Of a DNA stretch of 17,901 nucleotides, positions 7,358 through 14,109 are shown one piece after another (within the stretch, counting starts at the first letter, position 1; every line of letters begins with the position of its first letter). This DNA comes from CAZYWA01 sp964650975 [NCBI: uncultured bacterium]. GTDB lineage: Bacteria; JADJOY01. Where the stretch lies: NCBI GenBank assembly GCA_964650975.1, contig CAZYWA010000109.1:1-17901 (forward strand), in the 5' to 3' direction. The translations under genes were made by a program, and so were the position numbers. The notes beneath the pieces are model-generated. The model saw only the letters and a program-made list of their open reading frames with translations, searched no databases and was not told the DNA's origin.

Positions 7358-7732
7358 TCACAGGATGACCACCGAGATGCCGGCGTTGTGGCGGCCGAGG
7401 TCGGCGTCGCGATCGGCGCCCGGCGCGCAGGCCAGCACCTCGATCGCGCGGGCGTCGAAGATGTCCCAGTCCTCGCCCGCGATCCATCCGCGGATGCGGC
7501 CTTCGCGCGCCCGCCGTGCCAGCGACTCACGCAGCCCGGTGCGCAAGGCACCGCCGCGTCCCGACGAGCCGTAGCCGTGGACCACCTTGAGCACCGCCAG
7601 GCCGGCCGCCTTGGCGAGCGAGATCTCGGCGTCGAGGCGCGCCCGGGCCTCGTCGAGCGTCGGCTGATCGGCCTTGAGGTTGACCGTCGGCAGACCTTCC
7701 TCGCTCCACGCGGACCTGGGAGGAGCAGCCAT
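7358..7732 (-). CDS. Smr-domain protein
   Basis: This 124-residue cytosolic protein is essentially one small MutS-related (Smr) domain. It shows VNLKADQPTLDEARARLDAEI (17-37) and then LKVVHGYGSSGRGGALRTGL (48-67), the HGxGxGxLR motif that forms the nucleic-acid-binding core, followed by a C-terminal strand with a hydrophobic end (GISVVIL). Smr domains are often nicking nucleases or RNA-binding modules; stand-alone short forms are mostly uncharacterised. The ATG at 7732 is forced, because an in-frame stop lies four codons upstream. No ribosome binding site is in range, while CATAAT lies 8 nt before the ATG, so the transcript may be leaderless. The DUF971 gene starts 23 bp away on the other strand. 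Confidence 0.78.
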   Translation of the reverse strand: MAAPPRSAWSEEGLPTVNLKADQPTLDEARARLDAEISLAKAAGLAVLKVVHGYGSSGRGGALRTGLRESLARRAREGRIRGWIAGEDWDIFDARAIEVLACAPGADRDADLGRHNAGISVVIL

Positions 7733-7738
7733 GGTTTC

Positions 7739-7748
7739 GCATTATGCT
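7739..7748. promoter_or_regulatory. Shared symmetric -10 element for divergent smr and DUF971 genes
   Basis: GCATTATGC (7739-7747) is palindromic apart from its centre. Leftward it gives CATAAT 8 nt before the smr ATG (7732); rightward it gives TATGCT (7743-7748) 7 nt before the DUF971 ATG (7756). Neither start has a Shine-Dalgarno sequence. No clear -35 was seen on either side. Confidence 0.5.
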
Positions 7749-7755
7749 CCCGCCC

Positions 7756-8073
7756 ATGATCGTGCCGCGCGAAATCCGCCAGGGCGGGCCGTCCGAGCTC
7801 GAGATCCTGTGGGCCGACGGCCACCAAAGCCGCTACTTCGTGCCCGATCTGAGGCGCGCGTGCCGCTGCGCCCACTGCGTCGACGAGTGGAGCGGCCGTC
7901 CCAATCTCGATCCGGAATCGATCTCCGACGACGTCCGCCCCACGCGCCTAGAACCGGTGGGCCGCTACGCGATCCAGATCGACTGGACCGACGGCCACTC
8001 CTCCGGCATCTACACCTACGAGCACCTGCGCCAGCTCTGCGGCTGCGCCTCGTGCAAGCAGCCGCGTGTGTAG
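7756..8073 (+). CDS. DUF971 (GBBH-like N-terminal domain) protein
   Basis: This 105-residue cytosolic protein matches the DUF971 family, the domain also found at the N-terminus of gamma-butyrobetaine hydroxylase. Near the N-terminus it shows LEILWADGHQSRYF, followed by an LRxxCxCxxCxDE cluster (RRACRCAHCVDEWSG). It ends with IDWTDGHSSGIYTYEHLRQL and the second cluster CGCASCK. The two CxCxxC sets may bind zinc or serve iron-sulfur handling; DUF971 is sometimes linked with Mrp/ApbC proteins, but none is seen here. ATG 7756 was preferred over the in-frame ATG 7744, because 7744 falls inside the likely -10 and MIVPREI fits the usual family start. No Shine-Dalgarno is present, so a leaderless message is likely. 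Confidence 0.87.
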   Translation: MIVPREIRQGGPSELEILWADGHQSRYFVPDLRRACRCAHCVDEWSGRPNLDPESISDDVRPTRLEPVGRYAIQIDWTDGHSSGIYTYEHLRQLCGCASCKQPRV

Positions 8074-8117
8074 TCGCTCCGCCATCCGCTGCCGAAACGA
8101 GGAATACGATCTGGGCT

Positions 8118-8193
8118 GGAGGGACGCGGTCCCTCGCGTCCGTGGCGATCGATCGTGGTGTGACGCTGCGGCTGCGAGGGACCGCAGCCCTCC
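8118..8193 (+). repeat. Twin-hairpin REP-like element, copy 2
   Basis: Hairpin A (stem 8122-8128/8135-8141, loop GTCCCT) and hairpin B (stem 8170-8176/8183-8189, loop AGGGAC) are separated by 28 nt. The two loops are perfectly complementary, and GGAG/CTCC flank the whole. It fills most of the gap between the convergent DUF971 and PLP-enzyme genes and may serve as their shared transcript end. Confidence 0.78.
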
Positions 8194-8217
8194 CGGCCGG
8201 GCCTCCTCGGCCGCTAC

Positions 8218-9369
8218 TCACCGCGGCAGCGCCGCGACCACCCGCTCCATCTCGGCTTCGCTCTGGTAGAAGTGCGGCGCCAGCCGAACCCAGCCCTCGC
8301 GCTCGACGCAGTGGATGCGCTGTCGCGCGAGCGCATCCACCACGTCGCCATTGCCGAGCTCGCGATGCCGCGCCGCGACGATCCCCGAGGATGAGCCAGG
8401 CCCGCGCGGGCTCAGCACGCGATAGCCGCGTGACGCGAACCCGTCGGCGAGGATCCCGCTGTTCCTGAGCACCAGCGCCTCGACTCGCTCGAGACCGACG
8501 TCGAGGAACATCCGCGCGCTGGCGCCGAGCGCGAAGAGATTTCCGGTTGGCTGGGTGCCGCCCTCGAAGCGCGCGGCATCGCCTCGCAACCGCTCGCGAT
8601 CGTCGAGGTAGGGAAGCGGCGGGTCGTTGGAGTCGGCGCCGGGCTCGGTGACCTCGATCCGCTCGAGATGGGCGCGGCGCACGTAGAGGAACGCGACGCC
8701 CATCGGCGAGAGCAGCCACTTGAGGCCTCCGCACGCGACGAAATCGAGGTCGAGCTCGTTCATGTCGAGGCGCAGCGCGCCGACGCTCTGCACCGCGTCC
8801 ACCGCGACCAGCGCACCCGCCGCGTGCGCGATCTTCACGATCTCCGCGAGCGGTGCCCGGGCGCCCGACCAAAAGCACACGCTGCTCACCGCCACCACGC
8901 GCGTGCGCTCGTCGACGGCGCGCCGCAACGCATCGAGATCGGGAAGCCCGTCGGGCGCCGCCACCCGCAGATACTCGACACCCGAGCGCGCGAGTCGGCG
9001 CCAGGGAAACACGTTGGCGGGATAGTCGCCCTCGAAGCCCACCACGCGGTCGCCCGCCCGCAAGCCCATTCCGTTCGCGAGGGTGGCGACGGCCACCGTG
9101 GTGTTGGGCATGAACGCGATCTCGGCGGGTGCGGCGCCGATCAGCTCGGCGACCGCGACGCGCGCTCGCGACTTGTCCATGAGCCAGCCGCGCAGCCGGT
9201 CCGGTGTGGGCGCTTGCGCCTCGGCGACGTAGCGCGCAAGCGCCTGCGCGGCGGGGCCCGAGATCGGTGCGATGCCGGAGTGGTTGAGGAAGATCGGGCC
9301 GTCGGCGAGCGCCGGGAAAAGTCGTGCGCGGGTGGTGTCGTCGAGCGAGACGTCGAGTGAGGCGGTCAT
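8218..9369 (-). CDS. Class V aminotransferase-fold PLP enzyme
   Basis: This 383-residue PLP-dependent enzyme has the class V layout: IFLNHSGIAPIS (26-37), PNTTVAVATLANG (88-100) for phosphate binding, DAVQSVGAL (191-199) with Asp191 for the pyridine nitrogen, and CGGLKWLLSPMG (213-224) with Lys217 as the Schiff-base lysine. RFEGGTQPT (268-276) and WVRLAPHFYQSEAEMERVV (360-378) complete the active site. Relatives include cysteine desulfurases and isopenicillin-N-epimerase-like proteins. The Cys354 region (RIHCVEREGWVR) does not look like the SufS catalytic-Cys loop, and no Suf/Isc genes are near, so desulfurase activity is doubtful and the substrate is unknown. The start at 9369 fits the family; an in-frame ATG at 9435 is an alternative. 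Neither has a clear ribosome binding site. Confidence 0.85.
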   Translation of the reverse strand: MTASLDVSLDDTTRARLFPALADGPIFLNHSGIAPISGPAAQALARYVAEAQAPTPDRLRGWLMDKSRARVAVAELIGAAPAEIAFMPNTTVAVATLANGMGLRAGDRVVGFEGDYPANVFPWRRLARSGVEYLRVAAPDGLPDLDALRRAVDERTRVVAVSSVCFWSGARAPLAEIVKIAHAAGALVAVDAVQSVGALRLDMNELDLDFVACGGLKWLLSPMGVAFLYVRRAHLERIEVTEPGADSNDPPLPYLDDRERLRGDAARFEGGTQPTGNLFALGASARMFLDVGLERVEALVLRNSGILADGFASRGYRVLSPRGPGSSSGIVAARHRELGNGDVVDALARQRIHCVEREGWVRLAPHFYQSEAEMERVVAALPR

Positions 9370-9447
9370 GAGTGGCGCGCCGTGGCCGTGGCCGATCGCG
9401 AGCGGAAGATACTCGCCGGTTGCGGTCGCCACCATGCCGGAGCGCGC

Positions 9448-9453
9448 TACGCT
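9448..9453 (+). promoter_or_regulatory. TANNNT -10 element of a leaderless gene
   Basis: TACGCT ends 6 nt before the ATG at 9460, with no ribosome binding site between. This spacing puts the transcription start at or next to the A of the ATG. No good -35 was found. Confidence 0.4.
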
Positions 9454-9459
9454 GTCGCC

Positions 9460-9858
9460 ATGGCGCGGACCGGATCGGGCTCCGGGGAATCGCAACCGGC
9501 GGACGACGGCCCGGTGCTCGAGCCCGAGGTTTTGCCTCCCGAGGGACGGCTCGGCCGGGGAGGCTCGGAATTCCGCGAGCGCCTTCGGCTGGCGCGCTAC
9601 GCGCTCCTCGTCGACGCGATCAATTTGGTCATGCGCGGGCCGGTGGCGATCCGGTTCGGGTGGCTCGTGGGATCGGTCGCCGCGTTCGCGATCCTGACCC
9701 ATCTGGGCTGGCGCAGACGCGAGCCGCGGATCTGGATCGCGTCGGCTCTCGCCGGCCTCTACGTGATGATTCCCGACCCGGGCATGGTGCCGCTGGCCGC
9801 GCTGGCGGCGGTCTTCGCGCCACTCGGCGGGCGTGCGATCCCCCGCGGCCCTGTGTGA
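9460..9858 (+). CDS. Small membrane protein of unknown function
   Basis: This 132-residue protein belongs to no family I recognise. It has a charged, Pro/Gly-rich N-terminus (1-45) and two hydrophobic stretches: PVAIRFGWLVGSVAAFAILT (61-80), then a broken longer one from IWIASALAGLYVMI (91-104) through the LAALAAVFAPLGG region to 124. The middle (EFRERLRLARYALLVDAINLV) looks like an amphipathic helix. It is probably an inner-membrane protein. The ATG at 9460 was chosen because a TACGCT -10 lies 6 nt upstream; the longer in-frame reading from 9382 would overlap the divergent PLP gene's promoter area. It lies 91 bp ahead of the di-iron gene, which has its own control region. Confidence 0.65.
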   Translation: MARTGSGSGESQPADDGPVLEPEVLPPEGRLGRGGSEFRERLRLARYALLVDAINLVMRGPVAIRFGWLVGSVAAFAILTHLGWRRREPRIWIASALAGLYVMIPDPGMVPLAALAAVFAPLGGRAIPRGPV

Positions 9859-9871
9859 AGAATCCATGCAA

Positions 9872-9885
9872 GTGACGGTTATCAC
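9872..9885. promoter_or_regulatory. GTGA-N6-TCAC palindrome
   Basis: GTGA (9872-9875) and TCAC (9882-9885) match the core of Crp/Fnr-type sites. It lies 28 bp upstream of a TTGACC box before the di-iron gene, a plausible activator position. A single palindrome of this size can occur by chance. Confidence 0.3.
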
Positions 9886-9899
9886 CCGCGAGTCCCACC

Positions 9900-9928
9900 T
9901 TGACCTGCCAGCCGGTAGGTAAGAAGAT
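9900..9928 (+). promoter_or_regulatory. Candidate promoter with overlapping operator palindrome
   Basis: TTGACC (9900-9905) could be a -35; at 17-bp spacing the -10 would be a weak GAAGAT (9923-9928). An inverted repeat, ACCTGCC (9903-9909) AGCC GGTAGGT (9914-9920) with one mismatch, overlaps the -35 and spacer. Its size and position fit a TetR-type repressor operator. Confidence 0.4.
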
Positions 9929-9949
9929 CGAAGCAAGGGAGGAGCGCAT

Positions 9950-10993
9950 ATGGGGCTCGTCACCAGCGTGTCGCGACGTGTGATGCCGTTTGGTCTGCCG
10001 CTCCGGATGCCATTTCCTCCTCAGCACCTGCTCGATTCCCGGCCCATCGACGAGCTCACCGTCGACGAGCTCGAAACCCGCACCCACCGCCTCGCGAAGC
10101 TCGAGGGCCTCTACCACAAGGGGCAGGCCCTCGCGTGGGACGGGAAGAAGGTGCTGGCGCAGCTGGTGAAGAAGCACGGCGGCGTGCATCTCAGCGCCGA
10201 GAAGCGCGACGCGATCGCGAACGTGTTCACGGTGATCCTGTGGGGCGAGCTGGCGGCGTGGGAGGTGGCGAGCTTCCTGGCCGAGCGCATCCGCGACAAC
10301 AGCGAAGCCAAGATGGCGGCCACCATCCAGACCTTCGACGAGGCGCGCCACTACTACGTGATGCGCGATTACCTGCGGTTGCTCGAGATCGAGCTGCCGC
10401 AGCCCAACGCGTTCGTGAAGAGCATGCTGGTGCAGCTCATCACCACCGACTCGGTGCTGATGAAGCTCGTCGGCATGCAGCTCTTCGTCGAGCACGTGGC
10501 GGTACATCTCTTTCGCGCCATCGCGGAAATCGGCGTGGAACCGGTGCTTTCCGAGCTGATGCCTTACTTCGGCCGCGACGAGGCGCGCCACGTGGGACTG
10601 GGCAAGCTCTACCTCCCCGACGTGCTGTCCCGGATCACCCGCCGCGAGGCGATCGAGCTCCAGGCGTATCAGCTGTGGCTGGTCGGGTTCATGCAGCTCA
10701 GCATGGAGTTCCACCGCAAGGACGCCGAAGTGCTGGGGATCGACCTGCTCGACTCGCTGCGCCGCGCGATGCGCGAGCAGAGCAAGATGCTCGACGAGAT
10801 CGCGAGCCATCCGCGCGTGCGCGGCCTCGTGGTGCTCCCCGACAAGCTGCGCTTCGTCAACCGCTGGCTCATCCAGAACCTCTGGGCCAGCGGCGAAGCC
10901 GCCGATCAAAGCCTCCTCGCCCGGCCGTGGATGATCGGCGCCCGTGGCGCCGCGGTTCGCGTCGCCGAACGCGCCTGGCGCGCCGTCGCCTAG
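9950..10993 (+). CDS. Ferritin-like di-iron carboxylate protein
   Basis: This 347-residue cytosolic helical protein carries the ligand set of a ferritin-like di-iron centre. Helix 1 is WGELAAWE (98-105, Glu100 or Glu105), helix 2 is FDEARH (129-134, Glu131 and His134), helix 3 is FVEHVAVH (179-186, Glu181) and helix 4 is GRDEARHVG (208-216, Glu211 and His214). Two DEARH motifs in paired helices are the hallmark. Such proteins are oxidases, hydroxylases, desaturases or ribonucleotide-reductase-like; the reaction here cannot be fixed. No signal peptide is seen. The ATG follows AGGGAGGAG (9936-9944) at 5 nt, the strongest ribosome binding site in the window, with a palindromic operator candidate upstream. 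No ferredoxin or reductase partner lies beside it. Confidence 0.83.
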   Translation: MGLVTSVSRRVMPFGLPLRMPFPPQHLLDSRPIDELTVDELETRTHRLAKLEGLYHKGQALAWDGKKVLAQLVKKHGGVHLSAEKRDAIANVFTVILWGELAAWEVASFLAERIRDNSEAKMAATIQTFDEARHYYVMRDYLRLLEIELPQPNAFVKSMLVQLITTDSVLMKLVGMQLFVEHVAVHLFRAIAEIGVEPVLSELMPYFGRDEARHVGLGKLYLPDVLSRITRREAIELQAYQLWLVGFMQLSMEFHRKDAEVLGIDLLDSLRRAMREQSKMLDEIASHPRVRGLVVLPDKLRFVNRWLIQNLWASGEAADQSLLARPWMIGARGAAVRVAERAWRAVA

Positions 10994-11340
10994 TGCTCGC
11001 ACGGCCCTCCCGCGCCCATTGCGGCGGTGGGACGATGCAGAAGCACCGCGCCGCAGGCGCGCGGCGAGCGTAGCGAGCCGACTCGGGGTGGGGCCCCGAA
11101 AAAATCGCACCCGTTGGGGTGCGGGGTCTTCGTAAGACCCCGCAGATACGTTCGGGGCGGGGGGCGGGAACAGCCCCCCGGGACAACGCTGTAACACTCC
11201 GGCGCCTCGCGACACTCTTCTGGGACCCGGTCGGGTACCCTGCGGGACGAGCCATGGGCTCGCGTTTGCGAATCCGCGCGGGGTCTTGCGGGCGTAGATC
11301 GCGCATGAGACGAAGCCGGTCGTGGTCGGGAGAGAGTGTC
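10994..11340. other. Intergenic region with a large hairpin repeat
   Basis: This 347-bp gap lies between the di-iron gene and msrAB, both on the plus strand. It holds the expanded GGGGTGG-type repeat (11062-11184) and the msrAB ribosome binding site (GGGAGAGAG, 11328-11336). No gene is recognised, and no clear promoter was found. Confidence 0.6.
11062..11184. repeat. GGGGTGG-type hairpin repeat, expanded copy
   Basis: It starts with GCGAGCGTAGCGAG and TCGGGG...CCCCGA (11083-11099), as in the 4947 copy. An outer stem GCCCCGAA (11093-11100)/TTCGGGGC (11151-11158) encloses a perfect 10-bp hairpin GCGGGGTCTT/AAGACCCCGC (11121-11130, 11134-11143). A GGGGGGC/GCCCCCC hairpin (11159-11165, 11173-11179) follows. 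The flanks match 6082-6136 but the middle differs. Confidence 0.6.
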
Positions 11341-12483
11341 ATGGGTTCCTGGTCGAAGTCCTTGAAAACACTGGTGCTGTGCGCGTCGCTGGCCGCGATG
11401 GCCGGTGGCTGCTCGCGCGCCACCGGTGGTGAGCTGCCGCCGGCGCCGGAGGCTTATCCGCAGAAGCCGGGTGAATCGCTCGCGACGTTCGCGGGCGGCT
11501 GCTTCTGGTGCATGGTCCCGCCCTTCGACAAGCTCGAAGGAGTGACGGCGGTGATCTCGGGGTACTCGGGCGGTGACGAAGAAAGCCCCACCTACGAGCA
11601 AGTGGGATCCGGACAGACCGGCCACGCCGAGTCGGTGCAGGTGCACTTCGATCCCACGAAGATCACCTACCGGCAGCTGCTCGACGTCTACTGGCGCCAG
11701 ATCGACCCCACCGATCCCGGCGGGCAGTTCGTGGACCGCGGCAAGCAATATCGCACCGCGATCTTCTTCCACGACGAAGAGCAGCGAAAGCTCGCTCAAG
11801 CCTCGAAGGAGGCCCTGGAGAAGAGCGGCCGCTTCTCGAAGCCGCTGGTCACCGAGATCGTGGCCTACAAGAAATTCTGGCCGGCCGAGGAATATCACCA
11901 GTACTTCTACAAGAAGAGCCCGGTCCGCTATTACTCGTACCGGGCCGGCGCCGGCCGCGACAAGTTCATCGAGAAGACCTGGGGAAAGGACGCGGAGATC
12001 ATGCTTCCCAAAAAGAACGAAGGCACCGTGGGCACGCAGAGCGAGTTCCACAAGCCGAGCGACGCCGAGCTCAAGAAGAAGCTCACGCCGCTCCAGTACA
12101 AGGTCACGCAGAGCGAAGGCACCGAGCCGGCCTTCCGGAACGAGTACTGGGACAACCACGAGGACGGCATCTACGTCGATGTGGTGAGCGGCGAGCCGCT
12201 CTTCAGCTCCAAGGACAAGTTCGACAGCGGCACCGGCTGGCCGAGCTTCACCAAGCCGCTCGCTCCCGAGAACGTCGTGACCAAGAGCGACTCGAGCCTC
12301 TTCATGCCGCGGGTCGAGGTGCACAGCAAGCACGGCGAAAGCCACCTGGGCCACCTGTTCAACGACGGCCCCCAGCCCACCGGCATGCGCTACTGCATGA
12401 ACAGCGCGTCGCTCCGGTTCGTGCCCGAGAAGGATCTCGAGAAAGAGGGCTACGGGCAGTATCTGCCGCTGTTCGACAAGTGA
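11341..12483 (+). CDS. msrAB: Lipoprotein MsrA-MsrB fusion methionine sulfoxide reductase
   Basis: This 380-residue envelope enzyme reduces both stereoisomers of methionine sulfoxide. A signal peptide ends in the lipobox AGGC (Cys24). The MsrA domain (about 46-205) contains GGCFWC (52-57) with Cys54 as the catalytic residue, GYSGG (74-78) and YWRQIDPTD (117-125). The MsrB domain (about 245-365) contains [20 protein letters not shown] (265-284), SGTGWPSF (296-303), [10 protein letters not shown] (335-344) and [11 protein letters not shown] (350-360) with catalytic Cys352. Where many MsrB proteins carry zinc-binding CxxC pairs, this one reads VDVVSG, as in the zinc-free class. No thioredoxin-like domain is fused, so an external reductant is needed. 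The start was chosen for the lipoprotein signal and the GGGAGAGAG four bases upstream. Confidence 0.95.
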   Translation: MGSWSKSLKTLVLCASLAAMAGGCSRATGGELPPAPEAYPQKPGESLATFAGGCFWCMVPPFDKLEGVTAVISGYSGGDEESPTYEQVGSGQTGHAESVQVHFDPTKITYRQLLDVYWRQIDPTDPGGQFVDRGKQYRTAIFFHDEEQRKLAQASKEALEKSGRFSKPLVTEIVAYKKFWPAEEYHQYFYKKSPVRYYSYRAGAGRDKFIEKTWGKDAEIMLPKKNEGTVGTQSEFHKPSDAELKKKLTPLQYKVTQSEGTEPAFRNEYWDNHEDGIYVDVVSGEPLFSSKDKFDSGTGWPSFTKPLAPENVVTKSDSSLFMPRVEVHSKHGESHLGHLFNDGPQPTGMRYCMNSASLRFVPEKDLEKEGYGQYLPLFDK

Positions 12484-12556
12484 GGTCGCGGCGGGCCTTC
12501 TCGCTTCCGGACGCAGTCGAGCGCTGATCCGGCGATCTCGAGCGATCGTGCACTGC

Positions 12557-12626
12557 GGCTGCGAGGGACCGCAGCCCTCCGACTGACCATCCGCGGTCTT
12601 CGGAGGGACGCGGCCCCTCGCGTCCG
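12557..12626 (+). repeat. Twin-hairpin REP-like element, copy 3 (halves swapped)
   Basis: Here hairpin B comes first (stem 12557-12563/12570-12576, loop AGGGAC) and hairpin A second (stem 12606-12612/12619-12625, loop GCCCCT). Between them lie CTCC, 21 nt and GGAG. Sequence before B (CGATCGTG) and after A (CGTGGCG) resembles the spacer ends of copy 2. This could be the junction of two neighbouring elements that lost their outer halves. Confidence 0.65.
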
Positions 12627-12671
12627 TGGCGTACGCGTGCCGGCGAGCGGCGATCCGGCGTTTCGACCGGG

Positions 12672-12677
12672 TAGACT
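12672..12677 (+). promoter_or_regulatory. -10 element of the kinase gene
   Basis: TAGACT ends 9 nt before the kinase ATG (12687), and no Shine-Dalgarno sequence is present. A start of transcription 6-8 nt downstream would leave at most a few leader bases. No -35 match was found. Confidence 0.35.
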
Positions 12678-12686
12678 TTCCGGATC

Positions 12687-14072
12687 ATGATCGAGGCCAC
12701 TCTCCTCTCGAACGAGGCGCAGCGGCTGCGCACGCTGCGCGGTCTCGACATCCTCGACACTCCGCCCGAGGATCGTTTCGACCGCCTCACGTCCGCCGCG
12801 TCGCGTGCTTTCGGCGTGCCCATGGCGCTCATCTCGCTGGTCGACGAGGACCGCCAGTGGTTCAAGTCGAAGGTCGGCGTCGACAAGCCCGAGACGCCGC
12901 GCTCGATCTCGTTCTGCGGCCACGCGATCCACCAGGACGAGATCTTCGAGGTCGAGGACGCCACCCTCGACCCGCGCTTCGCCGACAACCCGCTGGTGAC
13001 CGGCGATCCGCACGTGCGCTTCTACGCCGGGCAACCGCTCTACGGCCTCGACGGCTCGAAGCTCGGCACGTTCTGCATCATGGATCGCGTGCCGCGGCGG
13101 CTGAGCCCGCGCCAGCGCGAGGCGCTGAAAGAGCTCGCCGAGATGGCCGAGGACGAGATCAACGCCCATCGCGTGACGCTCGGCGACTACCGGTTGCTCG
13201 AGGTGGTCGGGCGCGGCGGCATGGGAGTCGTCTACCGCGCTCGCGAGGAGAGCCTCGAACGCGAGGTGGCGCTCAAGGTGATCCATCGCCAGAACGTGGC
13301 ATCGCCGGAGTTCCGCGAGCATTTCCGGCGCGAGGCGCGCTCGCTGGCGGCGATCAATCACCCCAACGTCATGACCGTGCACCGGGTCGGCGAGCACGCT
13401 GGCGCCGAGTACCTGGTGTTCGAGCTGCTCCACGGTGGCACGCTCTCGAAGCGCATTCGCGAGCGCGGCAAGCTCTCGTGCGCGGAGGCCGCGTCGATCG
13501 TGGTGCCGGTGGCGCGCGGTCTCGCGGCGGTCCACGACGCGGGCCTGGTGCACCGCGACGTGAAGCCCGCAAACATCCTCTTCGACGGCTACGGCACCCC
13601 CAAGCTGGGCGATTTCGGGCTGGCGCGCACGATGGGCGCGCGCGGCGCGCGATCGCTGGCGCACTCGCTCGCCGGCTCGAATGGTGGCCAGGGCGAGCGG
13701 ATCGAGGTCGAGGACGGCCGTACTCATTCCGCCGACGACGGGGACACCGACTTCGGCCTCGGCACGCCCGGGTTCGTCGCCCCGGAGACGCTCACCGATC
13801 GCCACTCCGACCCGCGCAGCGATCTCTACGGTCTGGGTGCCACGGTGTTCGCGAGCCTCACGGGAACCGCGCCACCCGATCCGACCGCGGCGATGAGCGA
13901 CGGCGCGGATCCCTGGCTCGATCGTATCCGCGCCGGCCTGGCGCTCAGCGAAGCCACTTGCCCGGGTCCGCTTCGCGACCTGGTGCTGACCCTGCTCGAG
14001 CTCGATCCGCAAAAGCGCCCGCACGCCGCCCACGAGGTGGCCGCAGCCCTGGCCGCCGCCAGCGGCACGTGA
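12687..14072 (+). CDS. GAF-domain Ser/Thr protein kinase, cytosolic
   Basis: This 461-residue protein has an N-terminal GAF-like sensor followed by a Hanks-type kinase. The GAF part (about 7-160) opens NEAQRLRTLRGLDILDTPPE and contains ISLVDEDRQWFKSKVG and SFCGHAI, as in GAF domains of bacterial signalling proteins. The kinase part (168-455) has its glycine loop GRGGMGVVY (175-183), Lys197 in VALKVI, HRDVKPANIL (289-298) with catalytic Asp291, DFG (309-311) and APE (365-367), so it should be active. No membrane helix, PASTA or WD domain is present. Between DFG and APE lies an unusually long acidic and Ser/Gly-rich loop (about 316-357). A GAF domain before the kinase suggests control by a small ligand or redox state. 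No partner phosphatase is adjacent. Confidence 0.9.
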   Translation: MIEATLLSNEAQRLRTLRGLDILDTPPEDRFDRLTSAASRAFGVPMALISLVDEDRQWFKSKVGVDKPETPRSISFCGHAIHQDEIFEVEDATLDPRFADNPLVTGDPHVRFYAGQPLYGLDGSKLGTFCIMDRVPRRLSPRQREALKELAEMAEDEINAHRVTLGDYRLLEVVGRGGMGVVYRAREESLEREVALKVIHRQNVASPEFREHFRREARSLAAINHPNVMTVHRVGEHAGAEYLVFELLHGGTLSKRIRERGKLSCAEAASIVVPVARGLAAVHDAGLVHRDVKPANILFDGYGTPKLGDFGLARTMGARGARSLAHSLAGSNGGQGERIEVEDGRTHSADDGDTDFGLGTPGFVAPETLTDRHSDPRSDLYGLGATVFASLTGTAPPDPTAAMSDGADPWLDRIRAGLALSEATCPGPLRDLVLTLLELDPQKRPHAAHEVAAALAAASGT

Positions 14073-14109
14073 CCCCGGTCCTCCCAGGCCGGTCGAATGC
14101 GCTGTGGAG

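Noticed and set aside
8218-9369. Calling the class V PLP enzyme a cysteine desulfurase (SufS/IscS)
   Set aside because: The catalytic-Cys loop is not recognisable and no iron-sulfur assembly genes are nearby.
9629-11215. 528-residue minus-strand frame opposite the di-iron gene
   Set aside because: It is an antisense shadow rich in His/Glu/Leu/Arg. The plus frame has the DEARH motifs and a strong ribosome binding site.
10990-12354. 454-residue minus-strand frame opposite msrAB
   Set aside because: It is antisense to an unmistakable MsrAB and matches no family.
4678-12626. CRISPR array
   Set aside because: The repeats are thousands of bases apart and there are no regular spacers or cas genes.
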